Positions 1-8,290 of a stretch of 64,000 bases of DNA are shown one piece after another. The notes below the pieces were generated by a model that saw only the letters and a list, made by a program, of their open reading frames with translations, did no database searches and was not told the origin of the DNA. Positions within the stretch are counted from its first letter, which is position 1. Each line of letters opens with the position of its first letter. This stretch comes from an uncultured Actinomycetes bacterium (GTDB taxonomy: Bacteria > Actinomycetota > Actinomycetes > Nanopelagicales > Nanopelagicaceae): NCBI GenBank assembly GCA_903873185.1, contig CAIQNN010000007.1:1-64000 (forward strand), in the 5' to 3' direction. Made by a program: the position numbers and the translations under genes.

Positions 1-405
1 CGAGCGAATTCTGCCCAGGCCAGATTCCATGCCAATAGGACGAGCGCCGCTCTTGCAAAGTTTCATACCGTTATAGGCCGCCGGATTATGACTGGCGGTA
101 AACATAACGCCAGGTAGATTTAAAGATCCTGAGGCAAAATAAAGCATGTCGGTTGAAGCCAGCCCAATTCGAATGACATCCATTCCTTGGGCGCTCACGC
201 CATCTGCAAATGCGGTGGCTAAAAGGGGTGAAGATGGGCGCATATCTTCGCCAATTACGATGGTTGCTGGTTCCCGTTCTTCCTCAAGAAATCGTGCAAA
301 GGCAGAACCCAAGGCAAAGGCAAAATCAGGGGTGATTTGAGTGTCGACCAGACCTCTGATGTCATAGGCCTTGATGACGGCAGAAAGTTCGGCTTCAGTA
401 AACAT
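1..405 (-). CDS. manB: Phosphomannomutase/phosphoglucomutase, N-terminal part (cut by window edge)
   Basis: The first 135 residues of an alpha-D-phosphohexomutase, which interconverts mannose-6-phosphate and mannose-1-phosphate (or the glucose equivalents) for GDP-mannose synthesis. The N-terminal motif KAYDIRG is typical of the family, and the phosphoserine loop TASHNP is present near residue 108. The gene runs off the left edge, so the Mg-binding and sugar-binding domains are not visible. ATG at 405 is preceded, 6 bases upstream, by a TAGATT -10-like box, suggesting a leaderless start. It follows DUF3499 on the same strand, the order also seen around Rv3257c-Rv3258c in Mycobacterium tuberculosis. 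Whether the mannose or glucose substrate is preferred cannot be judged from this part. Confidence 0.9.
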   Translation of the reverse strand, partial: MFTEAELSAVIKAYDIRGLVDTQITPDFAFALGSAFARFLEEEREPATIVIGEDMRPSSPLLATAFADGVSAQGMDVIRIGLASTDMLYFASGSLNLPGVMFTASHNPAAYNGMKLCKSGARPIGMESGLGRIRS

Positions 406-411
406 TTCGGC

Positions 412-417
412 AATCTA
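412..417 (-). promoter_or_regulatory. Putative -10 box for leaderless manB transcript
   Basis: TAGATT on the minus strand, ending 6 bases before the ATG at 405. It fits the actinobacterial TAnnnT -10 element, and no Shine-Dalgarno sequence fits between it and the ATG, so the transcript probably starts at or next to the start codon. Confidence 0.5.
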
Positions 418-465
418 TCGCGAAAATATAGATTTAAAAATATTACGAAATAAAAGCTTTAAAGA

Positions 466-834
466 TTAGTTGGATGGCAGCGCGCGTAAATGACCGCGCC
501 GACCTATTTCCTGAGTCTTGGGTTGGCCAGCTGTTGGCAGATTTTGGCTAATCCCCGCTTCGCGCACCGCATCGGCGATGGCCATCAGATCGTCATCACT
601 TGGACCTTGCGCCTCGCCATTTGGCTCGGGTCTAATAACAGTCCAGCCTTTGGGTAAGGTCATACGTTCGCTGTGCTCATCGCAAAGGTCGTACGCGTGT
701 GGCTCGGCAAAGGTAGCCAGTGGCCCTAAGACAGCAGTGGAGTCCGAATAAATATATGTGAGTGTCTTAACAGCGAACGCTCTACAGCCCGCCCGAGAGC
801 AGCTTCGCCCGGTCCGTGGTTGCATGCTCCTCAT
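466..834 (-). CDS. DUF3499 family protein
   Basis: A 122-residue actinobacteria-restricted protein of unknown function. Cys12, Cys17, Cys51 and His54 (CSRAGC and LCDEH contexts) look like a zinc ribbon, followed by the conserved TLTYIYSDSTAVLGPL segment that identifies the family. The C-terminal third is polar and probably flexible. It sits directly upstream of phosphomannomutase, as Rv3258c does beside manB in M. tuberculosis. An alternative ATG at 825 lies right after AGGAGC, but a -10-like TAATCT sits 6 bases before the ATG at 834, which favours the longer, leaderless start. The zinc-binding role is inferred from residue spacing only. Confidence 0.85.
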   Translation of the reverse strand: MRSMQPRTGRSCSRAGCRAFAVKTLTYIYSDSTAVLGPLATFAEPHAYDLCDEHSERMTLPKGWTVIRPEPNGEAQGPSDDDLMAIADAVREAGISQNLPTAGQPKTQEIGRRGHLRALPSN

Positions 835-840
835 ATTGAG

Positions 841-846
841 AGATTA
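841..846 (-). promoter_or_regulatory. Putative -10 box for leaderless DUF3499 transcript
   Basis: TAATCT on the minus strand, with 6 bases between it and the ATG at 834. It lies in the 39-base gap after DUF5719. Confidence 0.5.
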
Positions 847-873
847 CCGCGTAGTGGATTAAAAGTCGGGGAT

Positions 874-2190
874 TTAGCCACGTGAGATCACGTGCGCATC
901 AGTTACCGGCAGGGTTGTGCTCTCGATTTCAGAGCCGGCCATCGCTGGCAAGTAACTTAACCCAAAATTCGCCGGGCTTGGATTTAAGAATATTAATCCT
1001 GCAGTGGTGATGGTCCCTTCGGAGGTTAAAGTCACCTGATTAATTCCGGTAGTCGGATGCCAAGTTGCAACCTGCGCTCCGACCGCGGTCGCAGTACCCA
1101 CTTTGCCGGAAGGTAGGGTCCAACGGATTGCCACTCGGATCGATTCCCCGCTAAAGACAAAGGTCGGAGACGTGCCACCCAAATTCATTGTGATTATGCC
1201 GAGTCTCGGCGCCGCTGTTGCCCAAGCAAAATCAGAGTTAGAGCTTGAAGTCATCGCGCTTCGAAGCGCCGCAACTATTGGTTGATCCGAAGTTAGTTCA
1301 AGTGCAAAAGGCGTGCTCTCGGTTAAGGAGGGCAGGGGCAGGTCAAAGACTTTGCCGTGCGCGAGAGTACGTTGATCAAAGCCCAACGGGGTGAAATCGC
1401 CCTCCGATGAATGGATCGTAACTTTGAATGAGGCATCCAAATTACCTGGTGCCAAAATTCTTAGAAAATGGGAAATTGAATTTTTCTTGCCGGGAGAATT
1501 AGTAACTGCGGGAATTACCAATGACGTACTTGGCGCGGTGATTGGATTTACATAATCCATCCCAAGAGCTTTCAGCCCTTTATGTTGCTGGTCGAAGAGA
1601 AAACTTGAGACTCGCCCCGACCTGGTTAAAGCATGAATAACCAAGGAACTCTCCCCCGGCGCTAGCGCATCTAAGGAGATGGCTTTATCCGAATTTGCTT
1701 TTACCGAGATGGTCGAATGAATTGGCGTTGGCTTTGAGGTATAAATCGTCAATTCAACAATCGCATCGCTTAGGCCGCTATTAATGAGATCCAGACGTGA
1801 GGTGCTGGTAATCCCAGCTGAACCACCGACAAACCATTGATCCGCACCGCCAACTGAACAAATCGCGGAACCAAACCAATCTCCAGTGAAGGAGGTAGTT
1901 GTTACAGAAGTGCTGGGATTTCCGGCAATCAAAAGTGCCGAACGGATCAAGTGTAAATCGCGAGTTCGAGCAGCGATGAATTTGGTGGATTTCGCGCTTA
2001 TGTTTCTCACTTTGGTTTTAGCCGAGGGTAGATGCGCGTAAGTACTTCCATCTGTGCTTAGTCCAGGACATGCAGATGGCGGATAGGTTTGGCTAATTTC
2101 AGCAATTTTCTCAACCCGCGGTGTTACATAAGTGAGTCCAAGGGCTAAGCCAACTCCAACGATCGCAATGATGACTTTAAAATTCCTCAT
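874..2190 (-). CDS. DUF5719 family membrane-anchored extracellular protein
   Basis: A 438-residue protein with one N-terminal membrane segment (about residues 5-24) that acts as signal anchor, followed by a long beta-rich, Ser/Thr-rich exported part with no catalytic motif I recognise. Its length, topology and position immediately after the large membrane glycosyltransferase match the DUF5719 family of Actinobacteria. The start ATG overlaps the glycosyltransferase stop by 4 bases, so the pair is translationally coupled and probably acts together in surface glycan assembly. The function is unknown and the family call rests mainly on synteny and architecture. Confidence 0.75.
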   Translation of the reverse strand: MRNFKVIIAIVGVGLALGLTYVTPRVEKIAEISQTYPPSACPGLSTDGSTYAHLPSAKTKVRNISAKSTKFIAARTRDLHLIRSALLIAGNPSTSVTTTSFTGDWFGSAICSVGGADQWFVGGSAGITSTSRLDLINSGLSDAIVELTIYTSKPTPIHSTISVKANSDKAISLDALAPGESSLVIHALTRSGRVSSFLFDQQHKGLKALGMDYVNPITAPSTSLVIPAVTNSPGKKNSISHFLRILAPGNLDASFKVTIHSSEGDFTPLGFDQRTLAHGKVFDLPLPSLTESTPFALELTSDQPIVAALRSAMTSSSNSDFAWATAAPRLGIITMNLGGTSPTFVFSGESIRVAIRWTLPSGKVGTATAVGAQVATWHPTTGINQVTLTSEGTITTAGLIFLNPSPANFGLSYLPAMAGSEIESTTLPVTDAHVISRG

Positions 2191-5100
2191 ACCAATTCCT
2201 CAATCGGTACTTCCTTGCGGCGCCGACCAGCTGGCAGCGCAAGTACCGCAATGGTTAGAAGAGAAATAAATTGAATGGAAAGAAGACCACGCCGCAACGT
2301 TCCATCATGTGACATTGAAACGTCGCCCGATGAAACAACGGCAAAGGTCGGCAACCCGCTAGCACTTTGGATTACCGGAACTGGCATACCGTTCAATAAC
2401 AGGTGCCACTTTGTATCAAATTTCTCCGCCAATGTAATTATTCCAGTTCCGGGAACCTTTACATTGGCACCAACATCATTGGAAGCGAGTGAGACCTTAT
2501 TTCCCTTAAGATCGGTAAAAATAAGTCGGGAGGAACTTCCAACGACCCGCCAAATAATTCCATCTTTAGTGGCAGAGCTACGAGTGAAGCCACCCTGTCC
2601 ATCAATTGTTCTAACCAATATTGGATCAATTGGATTTTGCATAAATAAATACTGAATTCCAGATTCACCTATAAGTTTACTTGTGGTGGCACCAGCACCT
2701 GAAACCAGGTCTGCAATCGCACTCTGCACTTCGTTCGAAGGAGCTACCACAACATCCGGATCACCTAACTCTAAGTCAGAGCCGCGAGAAATAAAATATT
2801 GAACAGCGCCGTGGCTCTTGCGAAGAACCAAGGTCTTTGGTTTCGCATCCGTTTCAGCTAATGAGGCGACAAAGGCTGGAATTACTTGGGTTTGACCGCT
2901 CTTTACCAAAGAGTCTGAGCCCGCGGATAGAATCCAAAAAATAGATCCAAGTAGTGAAATTACGGTAACCACACTTAGAAGCGCCGAAAAAATATGGCCC
3001 AGTCCAAAGCTCGAATTTCGCAGGTTAGGAATTAAGCCATCGGCCGCCCTTAAAATTGGTACCAGAGCAAAGAACTCCGCGAATACCAAGAGTGGACCGA
3101 CCCACACATTTGAGTTGGATCCATGGCCACTAATAATTACCGATGAGAGCGCAATTGCGGCGGCCAGCAAGCCCGCTGCTGAGGCACCCCAGTTGCGATG
3201 AACCGGAGTCACAAGAGCGAAAATAATAAAAAGAAGGGTAGGCGCAACTAACCAGATTGGGGTTCCTGAAAGCCCGCCAGGGTTTAAAAGCAATACCGAC
3301 CATCGGGTAGCGCTGGAAAGAGGCAGGCCCGGCTCCAATAAAAAATTGGTTGGGTGTAGCAACATGATCGTCGACCATGGAAAGGTTGCAAGCCATGGCA
3401 AGATCAAGAGCGCCAAACGGCGCTTAACTGTTGGGGTAAAGAAATATGAGATTTTAGAAAGCCAACTTTGCGCCTCACCCTCAGTGGGCAATTTCCAAAC
3501 CTTAATCAACGAAAAACTTACTAACCAAAGGTTTATGAAGCTCCAGAACAACAGGAAGGTGGCCGAGAAAGCAGCCAACGCTGAAACTAATAAGGTAATT
3601 CCATAAACTTTTCGCCAGGAGATGTCGGCAATTTCGATTCGCAATGGCACCAAGGAAATCAAAATTGGCCCTAAGAGGATTAGTGCCAAAGTTCCTAGCC
3701 GGCCTTGATTGATGCTGGACCAGACCACTGGAGAGAGCGCATAGAGAATTCCACCCAAAATCGCAGTCCGAGGTTTTATTGAAAGGCGCTTCATAGATCT
3801 ATAGGCAATGAAGAAAGCAAGCGGTGGCACTAGCCAAAATAGCAACGACATGAAAACCGAAAAATTTCCCAGAGTTACTACTGAAGCAAGTCCTAGTAAC
3901 ACAAGCCAAGTAGGAGCGGAAGCACTGCTTCCTAAGCCAACCAGATGCCAAGATTCGAAATATTTTGAAATCAAGTCATGGGCGCCGAGCGGCGAGACCG
4001 GAAGCGCGCCACCTGAAATCGCACCATAACGAGATCGTGAAGCTATGGCCGTAACGATCACCATGAAAAGAAGAGCAACAAGTAAAGGGCGAGACTTTAA
4101 GTTTCGTAAACTTCGTCGTGGTTTAGATACTAAAAGTTCCGGATCATCAAAACCTTCTTCGATCAAGCCAATATCTGAGTAACTTTGGGATATTTGTGGT
4201 TCTTCGAAATCTGAATTTGGTTTGAAGTCGTGCAGTAATAAATTATTCATTCGTTCAAAGGTGGCCCGGAATTGTTGCGAACGAGGTGGGATAAAACGAG
4301 TAACCGCCCGGGCGGAGATCATCCGATTATGACGGCGTAGCCTTCTGCCTTGAATGAGATCGGCTGGCTTGATTAGCAAGAGAATTACTGCTGCTAATTC
4401 ATCACCGGCATAACCGGGCAATTTGGCCAACAAATTCACAAGTGCTCGAAAACCACTGGAAACAACTAATTGCAGGGCAAGCCAAGGCAGAATCCACCAA
4501 GAAGAGTTGGCCAAAAGTACGTAAGCGGCGTTTCGCCGATCAAGAAGTAGCGGTCGATGAAGAAACGCTTCCGAGACATCAACGGAACGGCGCTCATTCG
4601 CTGCCGCTTCAGCATGAAAGGCTACGGCCGAAGTGACACAAATAGCTGAAAACCCGGCAACATGTGTACGCCAACCAAGGTCAACATCATCGCGGAAGAG
4701 CTCGAGATTTGGATCGAAGCCACCGATATCTTCAAAGACCGAACGCTTAGCCAACATTGCGGCCGTACTTACTGAAAGCACCTCATTGTTATTACCATCG
4801 TGCTGACCCTGATCTTGCTCGCGTCGCTCTAAACCCGTCCATCTTGAACCATTGCCGGCAATTGTTATTCCAATTTCGAGCAGATGATTTCGGTCATACC
4901 AGCCACGCAATTTTGGACCAGCGATCGCGACATTAGGTCGATCCGATACCGCTTCTAACAATTCTTCCAGAGCATCATTTGCTGGGGCGCAATCATCATG
5001 AATGAACCAGAGCCACTCTTCTAGCGCCGATTCTTCGCTGTTGATTGCAGCAATGGCTGGATATTCAACGAGGGCTTGGTCAATTGCACTGCCGAAGCCA

Positions 5101-5297
5101 ACATCTCGACCTGCCGAAAGGACTTTTATGCCGGAGCGTTTCAGGAAAGTAGCAGATTGATCGATGGATCCAGTGTCAACCGCGAGAATGCGATCTACGG
5201 GCCTGCTTTGATTAGCAAGAGCTGCAATCACATCTGGAATCCAGGTTGCGCCATCGTGAGCGACGACTATCGCCGTAACAAAAAACTTGTCGCTCAT
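2187..5297 (-). CDS. Large membrane glycosyltransferase, family 2 (GT2) N-terminal domain
   Basis: A 1036-residue fusion. Residues about 5-250 form a GT-A fold of the GT2 family, with AIVVAHDGATWIPDVIAAL at the start, an IHDDCAP metal-binding region and an RDDVDLGWR acceptor-site motif. Hydrophobic segments follow near 270, then a charged cytoplasmic linker (about 320-400), then a long multi-span block (about 405-790), an outer soluble part (about 800-1000) and a final membrane span near 1010. It probably transfers a sugar on the inner face and carries an extracytoplasmic module. It lies downstream of whiB2 and overlaps DUF5719 by 4 bases. Donor and acceptor are not predictable, but the neighbouring mannose genes suggest mannosylated glycans. 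Confidence 0.85.
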   Translation of the reverse strand: MSDKFFVTAIVVAHDGATWIPDVIAALANQSRPVDRILAVDTGSIDQSATFLKRSGIKVLSAGRDVGFGSAIDQALVEYPAIAAINSEESALEEWLWFIHDDCAPANDALEELLEAVSDRPNVAIAGPKLRGWYDRNHLLEIGITIAGNGSRWTGLERREQDQGQHDGNNNEVLSVSTAAMLAKRSVFEDIGGFDPNLELFRDDVDLGWRTHVAGFSAICVTSAVAFHAEAAANERRSVDVSEAFLHRPLLLDRRNAAYVLLANSSWWILPWLALQLVVSSGFRALVNLLAKLPGYAGDELAAVILLLIKPADLIQGRRLRRHNRMISARAVTRFIPPRSQQFRATFERMNNLLLHDFKPNSDFEEPQISQSYSDIGLIEEGFDDPELLVSKPRRSLRNLKSRPLLVALLFMVIVTAIASRSRYGAISGGALPVSPLGAHDLISKYFESWHLVGLGSSASAPTWLVLLGLASVVTLGNFSVFMSLLFWLVPPLAFFIAYRSMKRLSIKPRTAILGGILYALSPVVWSSINQGRLGTLALILLGPILISLVPLRIEIADISWRKVYGITLLVSALAAFSATFLLFWSFINLWLVSFSLIKVWKLPTEGEAQSWLSKISYFFTPTVKRRLALLILPWLATFPWSTIMLLHPTNFLLEPGLPLSSATRWSVLLLNPGGLSGTPIWLVAPTLLFIIFALVTPVHRNWGASAAGLLAAAIALSSVIISGHGSNSNVWVGPLLVFAEFFALVPILRAADGLIPNLRNSSFGLGHIFSALLSVVTVISLLGSIFWILSAGSDSLVKSGQTQVIPAFVASLAETDAKPKTLVLRKSHGAVQYFISRGSDLELGDPDVVVAPSNEVQSAIADLVSGAGATTSKLIGESGIQYLFMQNPIDPILVRTIDGQGGFTRSSATKDGIIWRVVGSSSRLIFTDLKGNKVSLASNDVGANVKVPGTGIITLAEKFDTKWHLLLNGMPVPVIQSASGLPTFAVVSSGDVSMSHDGTLRRGLLSIQFISLLTIAVLALPAGRRRKEVPIEELV

Positions 5298-5379
5298 TCA
5301 AATCACCAACTAAGTTTTCGGCCAGACCTATGGCGGCGGATAGAACGCTGAAAGTCTATAGAGGTAATGCGGTATTAAT

Positions 5380-5655
5380 TTAAGCGGTACGGCGCTTTAA
5401 ACGGCGTCGCTCGCGCTCGGATAGCCCACCCCAGATGCCAAAACGCTCGTCGTGAGCCAAGGCATATTCCAAGCATTCGGAGCGAACATCGCATGAGAGA
5501 CAGACACGCTTTGCCTCGCGAGTAGAGCCACCTTTTTCGGGAAAAAAAGCTTCAGGATCAGTTTGGGCGCACAATGCGTGCTCTTGCCAAGATGGCTCCA
5601 TGCCACCAGATCCAGGGTGTCCGCCTTCGATCGTCAAGGGGCGAATTTCTGACAT
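5380..5655 (-). CDS. whiB2: WhiB-family [4Fe-4S] transcription factor, WhiB2/WhmD type
   Basis: A 91-residue iron-sulfur regulator. The four cluster ligands are Cys29, Cys52, Cys55 and Cys61 (C-x22-C-x2-C-x5-C), followed by the WhiB turn GIWGGLSERERR at residues 73-84 and a basic C-terminal tail (RRLKRR) for DNA contact. WhiB2/WhmD proteins act with the primary sigma factor and control septation and cell division in Actinobacteria. The neighbourhood (manB, DUF3499 and a mannose-1-phosphate guanylyltransferase) matches the whiB2 locus of mycobacteria. The start is well supported: a GGAGATTT-like ribosome site precedes the ATG, and a clear promoter lies about 50-80 bases upstream. Confidence 0.93.
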   Translation of the reverse strand: MSEIRPLTIEGGHPGSGGMEPSWQEHALCAQTDPEAFFPEKGGSTREAKRVCLSCDVRSECLEYALAHDERFGIWGGLSERERRRLKRRTA

Positions 5656-5708
5656 CGTGAAATCTCCTCATGGCCGGGCTACCAGATTTGGTAACTTCTA
5701 ATAGGTGA

Positions 5709-5737
5709 ATTACACGCGTGTTATTCGAGTTAGTCAA
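5709..5737 (-). promoter_or_regulatory. whiB2 promoter with palindromic spacer
   Basis: On the minus strand a -35 box TTGACT (5737-5732) and a -10 box TGTAAT (5714-5709) are separated by exactly 17 bases. The spacer contains the perfect 10-base palindrome ACACGCGTGT (5712-5721), inside a longer imperfect dyad. The expected leader is about 45-50 bases. The dyad is a plausible repressor site, but the regulator is unknown. Confidence 0.6.
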
Positions 5738-5783
5738 GTCCACGAAGGCTAAAAATCGCACTTTTAGGCGAGTATTTTAAGAA

Positions 5784-6755
5784 TTAGAAACCAAAGTAAG
5801 AAAATTCAGCCAAAGAGGCCGCCGGAACTTCAAAATTTTCGGCGACGAAACAATTTCGCAATACGCAACCTTCGCCGATAATCGCACCATTTCCAATTAT
5901 CGAACCATCAATAACACAATTGGATTCAACAATGGCGCGGGCGCCAATAACGCACCCATTTACTAGCGCCGCGGTCGGGCTAACCATGGCACCGGGAAGA
6001 ACCATCGAGTCAGATTCATGATCGGGAACTGCCGAGGAGTAAATCTCGCCTATAACCATGTCTTGAGAGGCTTTCAAAAGTGCGGCCGGGGTGCCGATAT
6101 CCAACCAATATGAATTATCCACGAAGCCATAAATGCGGTAATCCTCGGAAACCAACTTTGGGAAAATTTCTCGTTCAACGCTAACAACTTTGTTAGCGGG
6201 AATCTGATCAAATACTTCGCGATTAAAAATGTAGCAACCCGCATTTATTATGTTGGTCGGTGGATTTTCCATTTTTTCATTAAAAGCAATTACCCGCAGG
6301 TCTGGATCAAGCTCTACCGCCCCAAAGGGGCGGGCATCAGGAACACCGGTTAAATAGAGCGTGAGATCGGCGTTATGTGATTGGTGGAAAGCAATCTGAC
6401 CCACCAAATCATGACCACTTAAAACGTCGCCATTGAAAATCACTACCGGACCTTCACCGGTAAGCGCTTTGCTGGCATTTAAAATCGCGCCCCCCGTGCC
6501 AAGCGGAGTGCTCTCAACCGCATATTTGATGCTGATTCCAAAGCTCGAGCCATCGCCAAAATATGGCTCAAATACCTCTGCTAGAAAAGCAGTTGCCAAG
6601 ATGATTTCTGAAACCCCAGCTTCTCTGGCACGAGCAATCTGATGTTCAATAAATGGCACTCCGGCTACCAGCAACATTGGTTTCGGAACCTTAAGCGTTA
6701 GTGGCTGCAATCTGGTGCCGAAGCCACCAACTAAAAGAATTGCGGAAAGACCCAT
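5784..6755 (-). CDS. manC: Mannose-1-phosphate guanylyltransferase (nucleotidyltransferase with left-handed helix tail)
   Basis: A 323-residue sugar nucleotidyltransferase. The nucleotide-binding signature GGFGTRLQPLT starts at residue 10, Lys25 is in VPKPML, and the metal-binding motif FNGD is at 107-110. Residues about 240-310 are hexapeptide repeats forming a left-handed beta helix. In actinobacteria this gene beside whiB2 and manB (Rv3264c type) makes GDP-mannose from GTP and mannose-1-phosphate. Glucose-1-phosphate thymidylyl- or uridylyltransferase is the alternative, so the GDP-mannose call depends partly on context. It starts 3 bases after the dapC stop and is probably cotranscribed with dapC. 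Confidence 0.8.
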   Translation of the reverse strand: MGLSAILLVGGFGTRLQPLTLKVPKPMLLVAGVPFIEHQIARAREAGVSEIILATAFLAEVFEPYFGDGSSFGISIKYAVESTPLGTGGAILNASKALTGEGPVVIFNGDVLSGHDLVGQIAFHQSHNADLTLYLTGVPDARPFGAVELDPDLRVIAFNEKMENPPTNIINAGCYIFNREVFDQIPANKVVSVEREIFPKLVSEDYRIYGFVDNSYWLDIGTPAALLKASQDMVIGEIYSSAVPDHESDSMVLPGAMVSPTAALVNGCVIGARAIVESNCVIDGSIIGNGAIIGEGCVLRNCFVAENFEVPAASLAEFSYFGF

Positions 6756-6758
6756 CCG

Positions 6759-7790
6759 TCAGCGCTCACTAATTCTCTTAGCCGCAGTCTTAATTGCATC
6801 GTCAGTTGCAGTTAACGCGACTCGAATGTGTGAACTTCCTTTAGCGCCATAAAAATGTCCAGGTGTCGCCAAAATGCCAAATTGTGCCAACCAAGAAACG
6901 GACTCCCAATCGCTCTCGCCTCGGCTGCACCAAATGTACAAACCAGCTTCGGTGAAATCGACCTTGAATCCCGCAGCTTCCAGCACGGGCTGCAAGATCG
7001 CTCGGCGTGCTCGATATCGCTCTGACTGAAGGTTCACGTGGGTTTCATCTGCGAGCGCCGCAACCATCGCCCTTTGGACTGGGAGCGGAACCATCATTCC
7101 GGTATGCTTTCGAAGCTCTCGAATTTTTGCGATTAAATCCGAATCGCCAATAATTAAGCCGGCGCGATAGCCCGCAAGATTTGATCGTTTAGACAGCGAG
7201 TGAACTGCGAGCAAGTTTCGATTATCACCAGCCGCAAGTTTTAAAATTGACGTTGCCGACTTCGAATCTGGGAAGCTGAAATAGCACTCATCACTTGCGA
7301 TTACCGTTCCGGTTTGCCGAGAGTAAGCAATTACATCCAACAATTCCGCCTCGGAATGAACCCGTCCGGTTGGATTTGATGGCGAGTTAATCCAAGCTAA
7401 CTGGGCCGCTGGCCAAGCTTTAGCATCGATATCCACTGCCAGCGCCTGAGCATTGGCAATCATCGCCCCCACTAAATAAGTCGGGTAGGCAACTTCTGGA
7501 TAAAGCACCACTTTTGCTTCAAGGATTGTTGGCAACCAAGCAACCAATTCTTTGGAGCCAATAGTTGGCAACACATCAAATTCGCCAGTAGCTCCGAGCA
7601 CTTGATTAGCCCATGTGCGCATCGCTGCCCGTAGCTCCGGCGTTCCGATTGTTAAGGGATAACCAGGTGCATTAGATGCAGCCGCAAATTCTCTCTGAAT
7701 GAATTCCGGAGTTGGATCTACCGGCGTTCCTTGTGAAAGATCGATGATGCCATCGGGATGGCTCCTGGCCTTCTCACCGATCGGCGCCAA
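6759..7790 (-). CDS. dapC: Succinyldiaminopimelate aminotransferase (DapC-like, PLP dependent)
   Basis: A fold-type I aminotransferase that probably converts N-succinyl-2-amino-6-ketopimelate to N-succinyl-LL-2,6-diaminopimelate in the succinylase lysine/diaminopimelate route; dapD lies at 27 kb. Visible marks are GTPVDPTPE near the N terminus, NSPSNPTGR, SDECYFSFP and the PLP lysine in HSLSKRSNLAGYR. The ferredoxin-dapC order matches Rv1177-Rv1178. The listed start is TTG at 7790, but the frame continues upstream with KLPDFPWDAL, which aligns with the conserved N terminus of actinobacterial DapC. The true start is therefore probably the non-standard ATC at 7820 (353 residues); a TAA at 7838-7836 closes the frame. 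Confidence 0.88.
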   Translation of the reverse strand: MAPIGEKARSHPDGIIDLSQGTPVDPTPEFIQREFAAASNAPGYPLTIGTPELRAAMRTWANQVLGATGEFDVLPTIGSKELVAWLPTILEAKVVLYPEVAYPTYLVGAMIANAQALAVDIDAKAWPAAQLAWINSPSNPTGRVHSEAELLDVIAYSRQTGTVIASDECYFSFPDSKSATSILKLAAGDNRNLLAVHSLSKRSNLAGYRAGLIIGDSDLIAKIRELRKHTGMMVPLPVQRAMVAALADETHVNLQSERYRARRAILQPVLEAAGFKVDFTEAGLYIWCSRGESDWESVSWLAQFGILATPGHFYGAKGSSHIRVALTATDDAIKTAAKRISER

Positions 7791-7822
7791 AGCATCCCAA
7801 GGGAAATCAGGAAGCTTGATTG

Positions 7823-8146
7823 CTACTCGCCAGCTTTAATTGGCAGGGCAGAGATAAGGGCGTGATCGGTTCCGGTCGAACCAACTTTGCCAGCCCCACC
7901 AGGGGAACCGAGTTCGACAAAAAATTCACTGTTGGCTGGGCCATACTCTTTCCAAGCTGCTGGTACATCATCTTCGTAATAGATCGCCTCGACTGGGCAG
8001 ACTGGCTCGCAGGCACCGCAATCCACACATTCATCAGGTTGGATGTAGAGCATTCGCGCGCCTTCATAAATGCAATCAACTGGACACTCTTCGATGCAAG
8101 ATTTGTCCTTAACGTCAACGCAAGGTTCGGCAATTATGTAAGTCAC
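7823..8146 (-). CDS. fdxA: 7Fe ferredoxin [3Fe-4S][4Fe-4S]
   Basis: A 107-residue ferredoxin of the FdxA/FdxC type. Cys9, Cys17 and Cys50 fit the 3Fe-4S site, and Cys21, Cys40, Cys43 and Cys46 the 4Fe-4S site (CIEECPVDC and [12 protein letters not shown]). The C-terminal 50 residues form the usual acidic and then Gly-rich tail. It is a soluble electron carrier, and its redox partner is not in the window. GTG start with GTGGAGGAG just upstream. It lies immediately before dapC and is divergent from the acetyltransferase at 8291. Confidence 0.95.
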   Translation of the reverse strand: MTYIIAEPCVDVKDKSCIEECPVDCIYEGARMLYIQPDECVDCGACEPVCPVEAIYYEDDVPAAWKEYGPANSEFFVELGSPGGAGKVGSTGTDHALISALPIKAGE

Positions 8147-8230
8147 GTTACTCCTCCACTTACCTCGACATTTTCAACTGGTTACCACTTGGTGGAAGGG
8201 TACAGAATAGAGCCACGAAGTTCGCAACTT

Positions 8231-8236
8231 TATAAT
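8231..8236 (+). promoter_or_regulatory. -10 box of the acetyltransferase-cysS promoter
   Basis: A perfect TATAAT in the 144-base divergent gap between fdxA and the GNAT gene. A weak -35 (TAGAGC) lies 17 bases upstream. The leader would be about 50 bases and contains GGAAGGCAAGG before the ATG at 8291. Confidence 0.5.
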
Positions 8237-8290
8237 GGTGCTAGATCTCTCATTTTCTTCCAATTCCGCACAGGAAGGCAAGGTGGCCTG

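Noticed and set aside
7820-8290. Upstream extension of the acetyltransferase frame, antisense to fdxA
   Set aside because: It mirrors ferredoxin codons on the other strand; ATG 8291 has a ribosome site and begins just before the conserved domain.
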